Positions 26,277 through 34,878 are shown, numbered from the stretch's first letter. The stretch is DNA of 64,000 nt from Xanthobacteraceae bacterium (GCA_022844485.1 JALHLQ010000002.1:124001-188000); one strand, 5' to 3'. The notes: a model not told the origin generated them from the letters alone. Translations and numbers: made by a program.

Positions 26277-27416
26277 CTAAAGTCCTGTCGGATATTGACG
26301 GTCCCAGCCGTCCACGAATTCCCAATCAAGCAAGTGCTCACGAATGCCGGACTGATACTTGCGCAGCCAGTTGTACTTTTTTGTCTTGTGCTGCACTTGC
26401 CCGATGACGATAGAGGGATGGATTTCAAGTCTTGCCGCGAAAGCGAGAACGTCTTGTTCCGAGATAAACGGCGCCTTTCGCGCTATGAACGATTCGAGCT
26501 GCTGCTTTGGAATGCAAAACTCGGCGGCGGCTTCATTCGCTCGCACCTCTTGTTCCGGCCCTTCCTTAGTGTCGAAATTGGATCCGATTTCATCGATTGG
26601 AGCAAAGGAGACCTCCCGACCGTCGCCGCGCAACACATGCTCAATTTCGTGCCGCAGAACGAAGGCGAAGTTGTCAAACCGGTCGAGCCGCGTCGTCATG
26701 CCGATTGCCGGCTGACCATTTATCCAGACACACACACCATCAATCTTTGATCCCGGAAGCGCCTCGACCAAGACGAACCGGACGCCAGCATTCCGCAAGA
26801 TCGACGGGATATGGATCAAATCGTCCTTATCCAGCAGATGCGCTCTGATCTTTGCGAGGCCCTTTAGGAGAACATCCTCTGCGTACAGTGGCGCTCTCAC
26901 TGTTTCCGCGATCTTCATGACGCGGTGCAGCCAAGCGTATTGAACGGGCGTTATGGTTTCGTAGCCGCCGCTCTTTCTGGCGAAGTGCGGCGCGATCTCT
27001 CCCTGTCCAACAAAGGGAATGTCTTCCACACGGTTCTTTCCGAAGAACCGCATCATTTGCAGGTCGAGCAAGGTTGCTTCGGAGTCCTCGATCCAGCCTC
27101 GCTTGATCATGTCGCGGATCGGGAACACTGACCAGGTTGCGCGCGTGCGGACGCCCGGATCAACAGGTTTCGTGCGATGTAAGTCATACATCTTCTGCAG
27201 ATTGGCGAAGAACTCCGCAGGCATGTCGAAAGCTTCGCCAAGGGCCGCCGCCATATCAGGCGTAATGCTGGCCTTGCCGGTGAGAAGGGGATTGAGCTGC
27301 TGAGGTTTGATCCCAAGAATGTAGGCGAGATCGACCTGATCCCAATTCCGGGCCTCCAACTCTTCGATGATGAATGTGCCGGGGTGATCGACCGGCACGG
27401 GCCTCGCGCTGCGCAT
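26277..27416 (-). CDS. higA: HigA-like antitoxin fused to an ImmA/IrrE metallopeptidase domain
   Basis: A 379-residue fusion. Residues about 12-70 are a HigA-type helix-turn-helix (HPGTFIIEELEARNW, then LGIKPQQLNPLLTGKASIT), which binds DNA and the toxin. Residues about 200-310 form an ImmA/IrrE zinc peptidase domain: the H-E-I-E-H motif is at 256-260 and the downstream helix EVRANEAAAEFCIP carries the third ligand region. ImmA-type peptidases cleave repressors in phage-like switches. The start overlaps the higB stop by one base (TGATG), giving the toxin-first order of HigBA loci. Two standard models are possible: a self-cleaving antitoxin or a peptidase acting on another regulator. Confidence 0.88.
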   Translation of the reverse strand: MRSARPVPVDHPGTFIIEELEARNWDQVDLAYILGIKPQQLNPLLTGKASITPDMAAALGEAFDMPAEFFANLQKMYDLHRTKPVDPGVRTRATWSVFPIRDMIKRGWIEDSEATLLDLQMMRFFGKNRVEDIPFVGQGEIAPHFARKSGGYETITPVQYAWLHRVMKIAETVRAPLYAEDVLLKGLAKIRAHLLDKDDLIHIPSILRNAGVRFVLVEALPGSKIDGVCVWINGQPAIGMTTRLDRFDNFAFVLRHEIEHVLRGDGREVSFAPIDEIGSNFDTKEGPEQEVRANEAAAEFCIPKQQLESFIARKAPFISEQDVLAFAARLEIHPSIVIGQVQHKTKKYNWLRKYQSGIREHLLDWEFVDGWDRQYPTGL

Positions 27417-27712
27417 CAGTGATAATCCTCAATGGCGATGATCGTCGCAGTGTGCGGGTTCACGCTGACATCCAACGCAAAAACCATCCGATATTGGTCA
27501 TTCAAGCGGATGGAACGCATACCCTCACGATCTCCTTTCAGCTTTTCGTAGTGCAAGCTTTTCCAGTTCCTCAGGCTCCGGTCGTCAGTGGCAGCACGCA
27601 GGACCGCCAATTTACGGCGCGCAGACTTGATCACGGCGACAGGCAACTTGGTCCTGCCCGCCTCATCCGTCTCGACCAGCTTCAGAACCGGATCGGCGAA
27701 CAGAACCTCCAT
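27416..27712 (-). CDS. higB: HigB-like toxin of the RelE superfamily
   Basis: A 98-residue protein. The pattern KLPVAVIKSARRKLAVLRAA, LRNWKSLHYEKLKGDREGM and RSIRLNDQYRMVFAL matches HigB/RelE ribosome-dependent mRNA interferases (the S-I-R-L-N-D-Q-Y-R core strand). It is the first gene of a minus-strand operon with the HigA-ImmA gene overlapping its stop. The promoter must lie in the 105-bp gap shared with the divergent transposase gene. Confidence 0.85.
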   Translation of the reverse strand: MEVLFADPVLKLVETDEAGRTKLPVAVIKSARRKLAVLRAATDDRSLRNWKSLHYEKLKGDREGMRSIRLNDQYRMVFALDVSVNPHTATIIAIEDYH

Positions 27713-27790
27713 GTGTCCTTATCTCATTGATTCATTTGGTATGCAAGTGAAATAAAGCCATCGGCTTAAATTGAACATTATGCTTGACAT

Positions 27791-27800
27791 TGCCTAGGCA
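27791..27800. promoter_or_regulatory. Perfect 10-bp palindrome between higB and the transposase gene
   Basis: TGCCTAGGCA is self-complementary and sits in the short divergent gap, 17 bp before the transposase start and 78 bp before higB. A TTGACA occurs just upstream on the plus strand (27784-27789), but no convincing -10 follows at normal spacing. It may be an operator for the HigA helix-turn-helix protein or belong to the insertion sequence. Confidence 0.35.
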
Positions 27801-27817
27801 TTATCTAAGCTCAGAGC

Positions 27818-28726
27818 ATGAACAAGCTGCCTCTCGAAACGCGCGCCCAAATCCTCGCCATGCTTTGCGAGGGATCGTCCATGCGATCGATCAGTCGCGT
27901 CGCCGACGTTTCGATCAATACTGTTTCCAAACTCCTGATTGACACCGGCAAGGCGTGTGCGGCCTTCCACGATGAAAAGGTCCGGGGCGTGAAGGCGCAA
28001 CGGGTGCAGGTCGATGAAATCTGGTCGTTCATGGCAGCGAAGCAGAAGAACGTCCCGAACATGAAAAAGCGCGTGGACGGCGCTGGCGACACTTGGACAT
28101 GGACCGCAATCGAAGCCGATACCACGCTACTGATTACGTGGCTCGTCGGCGGACGTGACAGCGACTACGCCATCGCCTTCATGGATGATCTGCGAGACCG
28201 GCTGGCCAACCGCGTGCAGCTGACTAGCGATGGTCACAAGGCTTACCTTGAGGCCGTTGAGGGCGCGTTCGGGGGCGACGTGGATTACGCCCAGCTTGTG
28301 AAGCTGTACGGTGCTGCCCCGGAGAACGCGAAGGGCCGTTACAGCACCGGTGAGTGCACTGGAACGCGCAAGACGCGGGTCGAAGGCGACCCCGTCCCGA
28401 AACACGTCAGTACGTCCTATGCCGAACGCCAGAACCTCACCATGCGGATGCATATGCGCCGGTTGAATGGTTTCTCCAAGAAGTTCGAGAACCATATGCA
28501 CATGGTCGCGCTGTACACGGTTTGGTACAACTTCGTGAAGCAGCACAAGTCGCTCAAGGGCATTACACCGGCGATGGCGGCTGGCCTGTCCGACACGCTT
28601 TGGTCCATGACCGACCTTGCCAAGATGATCGACGCCACGCTGCCAAGCCCGGCAAGCGCGGTCCGTACAAAAGGGCGGCTCAGGAACATTCAACCCGAGA
28701 CACTGCCCGCCGTCCCATCGCCTTGA
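27818..28726 (+). CDS. IS1-like DDE transposase
   Basis: A 302-residue transposase in one frame. The N-terminal helix-turn-helix reads LCEGSSMRSISRVADVSIN with TVSKLL. Candidate catalytic residues are Asp66 (VQVDEIWSF), Asp138 (LTSDGHKAYL) and Glu203 (SYAERQNLTMRM), followed by NGFSKKFENHMHMVALY. This is the single-frame IS1-like type that I know as frequent in Bradyrhizobium-like genomes. It looks complete. I could not find matching terminal inverted repeats close to the gene, so whether it can still move is unclear. It is divergent from higB. Confidence 0.85.
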   Translation: MNKLPLETRAQILAMLCEGSSMRSISRVADVSINTVSKLLIDTGKACAAFHDEKVRGVKAQRVQVDEIWSFMAAKQKNVPNMKKRVDGAGDTWTWTAIEADTTLLITWLVGGRDSDYAIAFMDDLRDRLANRVQLTSDGHKAYLEAVEGAFGGDVDYAQLVKLYGAAPENAKGRYSTGECTGTRKTRVEGDPVPKHVSTSYAERQNLTMRMHMRRLNGFSKKFENHMHMVALYTVWYNFVKQHKSLKGITPAMAAGLSDTLWSMTDLAKMIDATLPSPASAVRTKGRLRNIQPETLPAVPSP

Positions 28727-28773
28727 CGGCTCGGCGATTAGGGCGGACAAGAGCCCGCAATCATGAGGGCAGC

Positions 28774-29517
28774 ATGGTCACGCTCGACACGCTCAAGGTG
28801 AAGCTCTTCACGGACGGCGCCGACATCGCGCAAATCCGCGAGATGGCCAGGAACCGGTGGATCAAGGGATTCACAACCAACCCGTCGCTGATGAAAAAAG
28901 CCGCCGTCGCGGATTACGAAGCCTATGCGCGCGAACTCGTCGCGGCCGTGCCCGACCGGCACATTTCCTTCGAAGTCTTTTCCGACGACATTCCCGAAAT
29001 GATCGACCAGGCGCACATGATCGCGACCTTCGGCGCCAATGTCCATGTGAAGCTCCCGGTCACGACGACGCGCGCCGAGCCGCTCTACGAGGCCGTGCAT
29101 GCGCTCTCGCGCGACGGCGTCAAGATCAACATGACGGCCATCTTCACCCTCGAACAGGCCGCGAAGGCGGTGGACGCCTTGGCGGGCGGCGCGCCCGCCT
29201 GCGTCTCGGTGTTTGCGGGCCGGCTGGCGGATTTCGGCATCGATTACCGGCCGATCATGCGCGACGCCGTCGCGCGCGCGCGAAAGACCGCCAATGTGGA
29301 GATCATCTGGGCCTCCACGCGCGAGGTCTACAACGTGGTCGAGGCGGACGAGATCGGCTGTCACATCATCACGGCGCCCGCCGACATCCTGAAAAAACTT
29401 CCTTTGCTCGGGACGAAATCGGCTGCGGCGCTTTCGCTCGACGCGGTCAAGTCGTTCCGCGAGGATGCGCTGGCTGCGAATCTGTGCTTGCCCGTGAAAG
29501 CCCGCGCGGCGGAATGA
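28774..29517 (+). CDS. Transaldolase family protein
   Basis: A 247-residue TIM-barrel enzyme of the short transaldolase / fructose-6-phosphate aldolase group. KLFTDGADIAQI, KGFTTNPSLMKKA and NVHVKLPVTTTR are typical; Lys93 in V-K-L-P-V-T is the Schiff-base residue, and NMTAIFTLEQA follows. The ATG at 28774 after GAGGGCAGC is the start; the frame upstream is a shadow of the transposase gene. Together with the oxidoreductase, aminotransferase and flippase genes downstream it looks like part of a surface-sugar pathway, perhaps making or trimming an unusual sugar phosphate. Sedoheptulose 7-phosphate supply for gmhA is one option; both ideas are inference. Confidence 0.85.
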   Translation: MVTLDTLKVKLFTDGADIAQIREMARNRWIKGFTTNPSLMKKAAVADYEAYARELVAAVPDRHISFEVFSDDIPEMIDQAHMIATFGANVHVKLPVTTTRAEPLYEAVHALSRDGVKINMTAIFTLEQAAKAVDALAGGAPACVSVFAGRLADFGIDYRPIMRDAVARARKTANVEIIWASTREVYNVVEADEIGCHIITAPADILKKLPLLGTKSAAALSLDAVKSFREDALAANLCLPVKARAAE

Positions 29518-29646
29518 GCGGCGCCATTTCGCGTCGGAATTCCGTTGTAATCCGCTGATTCAAAACGTGTTTGGATAGGGGCACGCAGAGGTCGCGCGGT
29601 GCGGCGGCACGTGCTAGTCAGGTCCGGGGATTTATCCGAAGGGGGC

Positions 29647-29664
29647 GGCCGGTTCGAGCCGGCC
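29647..29664 (+). promoter_or_regulatory. Hairpin just before the oxidoreductase gene
   Basis: GGCCGG at 29647-29652 and CCGGCC at 29659-29664 form a very stable short stem, extended by T-A and T-G pairs, 13 bases before the ATG at 29678. It ends 4 bp before the GAGG ribosome binding site and could limit translation or mark the end of the transcript from the transaldolase gene. Confidence 0.3.
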
Positions 29665-29677
29665 GTCGAGGGTGGCA

Positions 29678-30643
29678 ATGTTGCGTCTTGGGGTGATCGG
29701 CGTCGGCGTGATGGGGAGCAACCACGCCCGCGTCTTGTCGGAACTCCCCGGCGTTGAACTGGTCGGCGTCGCCGATCCGGACCGCGCGCAGGGCGAAATC
29801 GTCTCCCGCACGCTGCGCTGTCCGAGCTTTCTCGACCATCGCAGGCTGTTCGAGCAAGGCCTGGATGCCGTGTCGATCGCGGCGCCGACGCACCATCATC
29901 ACGAGCTTGCGCTCGAGGCGATTGCCCGCGGCCTTCATCTGCTGGTCGAAAAGCCGATCGCCTCGAATGCGGAAGAGGGGCACGACATCGTCCTCGCCGC
30001 GCGGCGCAAAGGCGTGACCTTGATGATCGGCCATGTGGAGCGGTTCAATCCCGCCGTCCAGGCCATCAAGGAAGCCATTCAGGACGAGGACATCCTGTCC
30101 ATCGCCATTACCCGCGTCGGGCCTTTTCCGCCGCGCATGTCGAATGTCGGCGTGGTGATCGATCTCGCCGTGCACGATATCGATCTCATCCGCTGGTTCA
30201 CGGACTCGGAAATCATCGAGGTCCAGCCGCAGCTCTCAAGCGCAATCGCCGAGCGCGAGGACATTGCGCTGCTCCAGTTCCGCACGGCGTCCGGCGTGCT
30301 CGCGCACATCAACACGAATTGGCTCACGCCGTTCAAGGCGCGTACCATTCATGTCGCCACGCGCAAGAAGTACATCATCGGCGATCTTCTGACGCGCCAG
30401 GTCACCGCGTGTTTCGGTTTCCAGCCTGACGGAAGCTATTCGATGCGGCATTTGCCGGTCGGCCATGCCGAACCGCTGCGGGCGGAATTGCATGCCTTCG
30501 TGGAAGCCATCCGCACCGGCAAGGCGCCGGCCGTGTCCGGGGAGGAGGGCGTCGCCAGTCTCGAAATCGCCATGAACTGCCTGAAATCCCTTCCCATGGA
30601 AGCGGCGCTTCCGCACAAGCGCATGCGGCGCGCCGCCGGGTGA
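29678..30643 (+). CDS. Gfo/Idh/MocA family oxidoreductase
   Basis: A 321-residue NAD(P)-dependent sugar oxidoreductase. The Rossmann motif is LGVIGVGVMGSNHARVL, the cofactor-contacting EKPIASN follows at about residue 92, and GHVERFNPAVQAI plus VIDLAVHDIDLIRW (with the catalytic His-Asp) complete the family pattern. Members act on nucleotide-linked or free sugars, e.g. 3-oxidation before amination. The next gene, a DegT aminotransferase, begins 22 bp downstream, so oxidation followed by transamination of a nucleotide sugar is a reasonable joint role. GTG at 29672 is an alternative start, but the ATG at 29678 has the better spacing from GAGG. Confidence 0.88.
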   Translation: MLRLGVIGVGVMGSNHARVLSELPGVELVGVADPDRAQGEIVSRTLRCPSFLDHRRLFEQGLDAVSIAAPTHHHHELALEAIARGLHLLVEKPIASNAEEGHDIVLAARRKGVTLMIGHVERFNPAVQAIKEAIQDEDILSIAITRVGPFPPRMSNVGVVIDLAVHDIDLIRWFTDSEIIEVQPQLSSAIAEREDIALLQFRTASGVLAHINTNWLTPFKARTIHVATRKKYIIGDLLTRQVTACFGFQPDGSYSMRHLPVGHAEPLRAELHAFVEAIRTGKAPAVSGEEGVASLEIAMNCLKSLPMEAALPHKRMRRAAG

Positions 30644-30665
30644 CGATGAGCAGGACAGCCGGGCG

Positions 30666-31826
30666 ATGAATCAGCACGCGCGAGTGGCCAAGGCGCCGAT
30701 CCCGTTCATCGACCTTACGGCGCAACGTGAGCGGCTCGGGCCGCGGATCGATCAGGCGGTCGCGCGCGTGCTTGCGCATTGCCAGTTCGTCATGGGTCCC
30801 GAAGTGCGTGCGCTCGAGGCGGAGCTCGGAAAATTCTGCGGGGCGAAGCATGTCGTCTCCTGCGCGAGCGGCACGGACGCGCTGATGCTGGCGCTGATGG
30901 CCAAAGGCGTCGGGCGCGGCGACGCCGTGCTGTGCCCCTCCTTCACCTTTTGCGCGACGGCCGAGGTGGTCGCACTCGTCGGCGCAACGCCCGTATTCGT
31001 CGATGTCGATCCGGATACCTTCAACATGGATCCGGCAAGCCTCGCGCGCGGGATCGGGACGGCAAGGACGCTGGGGCTTTCTCCAAAGGCCGTGATCCCC
31101 GTCGATCTGTTCGGCCAGCCGGCGGACTACGACGCGATCGAGGCGGTGGCGTCGCGCGAGGGCCTCTTCATCGTGGCCGACGCGGCGCAGTCCTTCGGGG
31201 CGAACTACAAGGAACGTCCCGTCGGCGCCCTGGCGCCGCTCACGACCACGAGCTTCTTTCCGGCCAAGCCGCTCGGCTGCTACGGCGACGGCGGAGCCGT
31301 TTTCACCGACAGCGCGGAGCTGGCCGGGATCATGGAAAGCCTGCGCGTGCACGGGCAGGGCAGCGACCGCTACGACAATGTGCGGATCGGCATGACCGCG
31401 CGGCTCGACACGATCCAGGCCGCGGTGCTGCTCGAGAAGCTGGCGATCTTCCCGGATGAGATCGCCGCGCGAGAGCGCGTCGCCAACCGATACAATGACG
31501 CCTTGGGCGACCTGGTTCAGGTCCCGCGCGTGGCGTCCGGCCTGAGCTCCGTTTGGGCGCAGTATACGATCCGGCTGAGGGCGGGACGGCGCGACGGCTT
31601 GGCGGCCGCGTTGCGCGCCGAAGGCATTCCCACCGCCGTCTACTATCCCAAACCTCTGCACCGGCAGGAGGCGTATCGGGCCTTTCCGGTCGTCGAGGGG
31701 GGGCTGCCGGTCAGCGAACATCTGGCCGAGGAGGTCATCAGCCTGCCCATGCATGCCTATCTCGACGCGGCGGTGCAGGAGCGGATCGTCGCCTCGGTGC
31801 GGCGGGCGCTGAAAAGGCTTGGCTAG
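30666..31826 (+). CDS. DegT/DnrJ/EryC1/StrS family sugar aminotransferase
   Basis: A 386-residue PLP enzyme. Landmarks are PIPFIDLTAQRERLGPRI, HVVSCASGTDALMLALMA, VADAAQSFGANYK (the Asp that binds the pyridine nitrogen) and TSFFPAKPLGCYGDGGAVFT with the Schiff-base lysine at about residue 201. It resembles WbpE/DegT-type enzymes that aminate 3-keto or 4-keto nucleotide sugars. Together with the oxidoreductase upstream it would produce an amino sugar for the envelope polysaccharide. The length is normal for the family. Confidence 0.9.
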   Translation: MNQHARVAKAPIPFIDLTAQRERLGPRIDQAVARVLAHCQFVMGPEVRALEAELGKFCGAKHVVSCASGTDALMLALMAKGVGRGDAVLCPSFTFCATAEVVALVGATPVFVDVDPDTFNMDPASLARGIGTARTLGLSPKAVIPVDLFGQPADYDAIEAVASREGLFIVADAAQSFGANYKERPVGALAPLTTTSFFPAKPLGCYGDGGAVFTDSAELAGIMESLRVHGQGSDRYDNVRIGMTARLDTIQAAVLLEKLAIFPDEIAARERVANRYNDALGDLVQVPRVASGLSSVWAQYTIRLRAGRRDGLAAALRAEGIPTAVYYPKPLHRQEAYRAFPVVEGGLPVSEHLAEEVISLPMHAYLDAAVQERIVASVRRALKRLG

Positions 31827-31926
31827 AGCCTGATTCGATCGGATGGAATCGGATCAGGCTCTAGCCTATTGTTTTGTCGCATTTTCTTTCGGCCAACCGG
31901 GACCCACTTGGCCGGAAAATGCTCTA
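31824..31926. repeat. Dispersed intergenic palindromic repeat
   Basis: TAGAGCCTGATTC at 31824-31836 is inverted as GGATCAGGCTCTA ending at 31863, and the element continues through GTTTTGTCGCATTTTCTTTC to GGAAAATGCTCTA at about 31926. I recognise this as a repeat family of Bradyrhizobium-like genomes. Its first bases overlap the stop codon of the aminotransferase gene. Confidence 0.8.
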
Positions 31927-31981
31927 GGCTCCCGCCCTATCCGAAAAGGGTGGCCTCGTTCATCGCGCCTCCGAGATAGGC

Positions 31982-33541
31982 ATGTTCTCACGCTTTCTCA
32001 CCGTTGGCGGCTTCACGCTCCTGTCGCGCGTGACCGGCTTCTTGCGCGACATCGTCATGGCCGCGGTGCTCGGCGCGGGTCCGCTGGCGGATGCGTTCCT
32101 TGTCGCCTTCCGGCTGCCCAACCATTTCCGCGCCATCTTCGCCGAGGGGGCGTTCGCGTCGGCCTTCGTGCCGGCCTATGCGCGCGTGCGCACGCAGAAC
32201 GGGGCGGATTCCGCGCGCCTCTTCTCGGACCGCATCTTCACGCTGCTGCTGATAAGCCAGATCGCGCTCCTTGCGCTGGCGCTCGCCTTCACGCCGGGCG
32301 TCATCGCGCTGCTGGCGCCCGGCTTTGCGGATGACCCGCTGCGCTTCTCGCTGGCGACCGAGCTCACGCGCATCACCTTTCCGTATCTCCTCCTGATGAC
32401 GCTGGTGACGCTCTATAGCGACATCCTCAATTCGCTCGACCGCTTCGCCAGCGCGGCCGCCGCGCCCGTCTTTCTCAATCTCTCGATGATCTTCGCGCTC
32501 TCGCTCGCCATGTTCTTTCCCACCGCGGGGCATGCGGCGGCCTGGGGCGTGCTGCTCGCGGGGTTTCTCGAGGCGCTGCTCGTCGGCAGCGACGTGCGGC
32601 GCGCAGGCGCCTTGCCGAGATTGCGCCGGCCGACATGGGATGACGACATCAAGCGGTTCTTCAAGGCGCTCGGACCGGCGACCGTCGGCTCCGCGGGCGT
32701 GCAGCTTGCGTTGTTTGCGGATACGATCATCGCGAGCTTCCTCGCCGCCGGCGCGCTCTCGGCGCTCTATTACGCGGATCGCCTGAACCAGCTTCCCATC
32801 GGCGTGATCGGCATTGCGGTCGGCACCGTGCTCCTGCCGGACATGGCGCGGCGTGTCGCGCAGGGGGATTTGGCCGGCGCGCGCGACGCGCAGAACCGCG
32901 CCTTCGAGTTCGCCCTCCTGCTCGTCATCCCTTGCGTCGTCGCCTTCGTGCTGATTCCGGATCTGATCATGCGCGCTTTGTTCGCGCGCGGCGCCTTCAC
33001 CGCCGCCGACGCGCGCGCCGCGGCGGCGACGCTCACGGCCTATACGCTCGGGCTGATCCCATTCGTCCTGATGCGCAGCGCGGTGGCTCCCTTTTTCGCG
33101 CGCGGCGACACGTTCACGCCGGTGAAGGCATCACTGATCGCCGCTTCGGTGAATATCGGCTTCAAGTTCGTGCTCGTCGGTCCGCTGGCGCAGGTGGGCC
33201 TTGCGGTTGCGACCGCCATCGGCGGATGGGTGAACTTCGCCCTCCTGATGTGGCTTGCTCGGCGCGAGGGGCTCACCGAAGCGGATGCGAGGCTGCGCGT
33301 GTCCATGGCGAAGCTCGCGGGGGCGGGGGCGATCCTCGGCGCTGGCCTGTGGTTCGCGGCGACGCCGATCCGCGGCGTGTTCGCGGACACGCGCGCGTTC
33401 CGGGACGAATTGGCGCTGGCGACCCTGATCGTGCTCTCAACCCTTCTTTATTTCGGCGCTGTTCTTGCCCTGTTGGGAGGCAAATGGTTCGCGGCCTTCA
33501 AAGGCCGCAGCGGCGGCGGAGCCGTTATCGCGCCCGATTGA
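31982..33541 (+). CDS. murJ: Lipid II flippase
   Basis: A 519-residue membrane protein with about 14 hydrophobic helices, of the MviN/MurJ family. The start MFSRFLTVGGFTLLSRVTGFLRDI and segments AFRLPNHFRAIFAEGAFASAF and ALYYADRLNQLPIGVIGIAV are diagnostic. It flips the peptidoglycan precursor lipid II across the inner membrane. A repeat element separates it from the aminotransferase gene, so it probably has its own promoter within 31864-31981. No glnD or other classical neighbour is present. Confidence 0.94.
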   Translation: MFSRFLTVGGFTLLSRVTGFLRDIVMAAVLGAGPLADAFLVAFRLPNHFRAIFAEGAFASAFVPAYARVRTQNGADSARLFSDRIFTLLLISQIALLALALAFTPGVIALLAPGFADDPLRFSLATELTRITFPYLLLMTLVTLYSDILNSLDRFASAAAAPVFLNLSMIFALSLAMFFPTAGHAAAWGVLLAGFLEALLVGSDVRRAGALPRLRRPTWDDDIKRFFKALGPATVGSAGVQLALFADTIIASFLAAGALSALYYADRLNQLPIGVIGIAVGTVLLPDMARRVAQGDLAGARDAQNRAFEFALLLVIPCVVAFVLIPDLIMRALFARGAFTAADARAAAATLTAYTLGLIPFVLMRSAVAPFFARGDTFTPVKASLIAASVNIGFKFVLVGPLAQVGLAVATAIGGWVNFALLMWLARREGLTEADARLRVSMAKLAGAGAILGAGLWFAATPIRGVFADTRAFRDELALATLIVLSTLLYFGAVLALLGGKWFAAFKGRSGGGAVIAPD

Positions 33542-33708
33542 CGCCGGCGCGCTCCTGCGGAACGAGCGTGACGGCGCGGCTCGGCCGCCAAGCGCGACGA
33601 TCACTTCGGTCGAGAAACAGGTTCCAACTCGCGTCATTGTGAGGGGGCACCTCTCGCTTGGCTGCCTCCTTGTGATAAGCCTGCCCGCCAAGAGCTTGCG
33701 GAGTTTTC

Positions 33709-34878
33709 ATGCCGAGACCCCCGAAGGCGCTTGCCGCGCTCGCGCTCGCCGTTGCGCTTGCCGCGTGCGGCGAAAGCCAAAAGCAGCCGGCGGCGGCGCC
33801 GCCTCCGCCCGCCGTCACCGTCGCCAAGCCCGCCACGCGAACGGTGGTGGATCACGACGAGTATGTCGGCCGCTTCGTCGCGGTCGATTCCGTCGAGATC
33901 CGCTCGCGCGTCTCGGGCTATCTGGACAACGTCCATTTCCGGGACGGGCAGACGGTGAATCAGGGCGACCTGTTGTTCACCATCGACCGGCGGTCGTTTC
34001 AGAACGCGATCGACCAGGCGCGCGCAAATCTCGCGCAGGCGCGCGCCAATCTCGCCTTCGCGGAAGCCGATCTGGCGCGCGCGCAGACGCTCATGAAAGA
34101 GCGGACCATCTCGGAACAGGTGTTCGAGCAGCGCGTGCAGTCGCAACGCATCGCCCAGGCTTCGGTCGCCGCGAACGAGGCGCTGGTGCGGCAGGCGACC
34201 CTCGATCTCGACTTCACGGAACTGCGCGCGCCGGTCTCGGGCCGCATCGGCGACCGGCGCGTCTCGCCGGGCAATCTGGTCACGGGCGGGACCAGCGGCA
34301 ACACGTCGCTGCTCGCCATCATCGTGTCGCTCGACCCGATCCGGTTCGAGTTCACCTTCGACGAGGCGTCCTATCTTCGCTACAAGCGCATCCAGGGAGG
34401 CGTCGAGGCGCGCGACAACACGGTGCCGGTCGAGTTGCGGCTGATCGACGAGGCGAACTACACGCACAAGGGCGCGCTCAACTTCGTCGACAATGTCATC
34501 GACCGCTCGACGGGCACCATCCGCGGCCGCGCCGAATTCGAAAACCCGAAATCCGTCTTTACGCCCGGCATGTTCGGGCGGCTGCGCGTTCCGGCTTCGC
34601 CGCCGTATCAAGCCCTTGTGGTTCCCGAAGTTGCGATCGGCACCGAACAGGCGCGCAAGTTCGTGCTGACCGTCGATGCCGAGAACACAGTGCGGCCGAA
34701 ATACGTGCAGCTCGGACAGCTCGCGGACGGCGGGATGCGGGTGATCAAAGAAGGGCTCGCCGCCGATGACCGCGTCATCGTCAACGGCATGGCGCGCGCG
34801 CGGCCGGGCATCAAAGTGACCCCGCAAACGGAGGGCGCGCCAGGTACGCCGCCCGGGCCGCAAGCGAAGACCGACTAG
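33709..34878 (+). CDS. RND efflux periplasmic adaptor lipoprotein, AcrA-like
   Basis: A 389-residue membrane fusion protein. The signal ends in a lipobox (ALAAC, Cys20). Then come the barrel-sandwich half RSRVSGYLDNVHFRDGQTVNQ, an alpha-helical hairpin (NAIDQARANLAQARANLAFA, SEQVFEQRVQSQRIAQASVA) and the second lipoyl half LDFTELRAPVSGRIGDRRVS. It links the inner-membrane pump encoded next to an outer-membrane channel, which is not encoded in the window. The TAG stop forms the first base positions of a long palindrome in the gap before the pump gene. Confidence 0.92.
   Translation: MPRPPKALAALALAVALAACGESQKQPAAAPPPPAVTVAKPATRTVVDHDEYVGRFVAVDSVEIRSRVSGYLDNVHFRDGQTVNQGDLLFTIDRRSFQNAIDQARANLAQARANLAFAEADLARAQTLMKERTISEQVFEQRVQSQRIAQASVAANEALVRQATLDLDFTELRAPVSGRIGDRRVSPGNLVTGGTSGNTSLLAIIVSLDPIRFEFTFDEASYLRYKRIQGGVEARDNTVPVELRLIDEANYTHKGALNFVDNVIDRSTGTIRGRAEFENPKSVFTPGMFGRLRVPASPPYQALVVPEVAIGTEQARKFVLTVDAENTVRPKYVQLGQLADGGMRVIKEGLAADDRVIVNGMARARPGIKVTPQTEGAPGTPPGPQAKTD

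Larger units (their letters stand above)
25205..28740. mobile_element. Accessory block inserted in the polysaccharide cluster
   Basis: Between the epimerase and the transaldolase lie about 3.5 kb with visibly lower GC and different codon use: two small plus-strand genes, a three-gene minus-strand toxin-antitoxin operon and an IS1-like transposase. None relates to polysaccharides, while genes on both sides do. I found no clear flanking direct or inverted repeats, so the boundaries are estimates from the change in composition and gene content. Confidence 0.5.

Noticed and set aside
29640..29670. tRNA T-arm (GGTTCGAGCC)
   Set aside because: No acceptor stem, anticodon arm or CCA-compatible end surrounds it; it is a simple hairpin before a gene.
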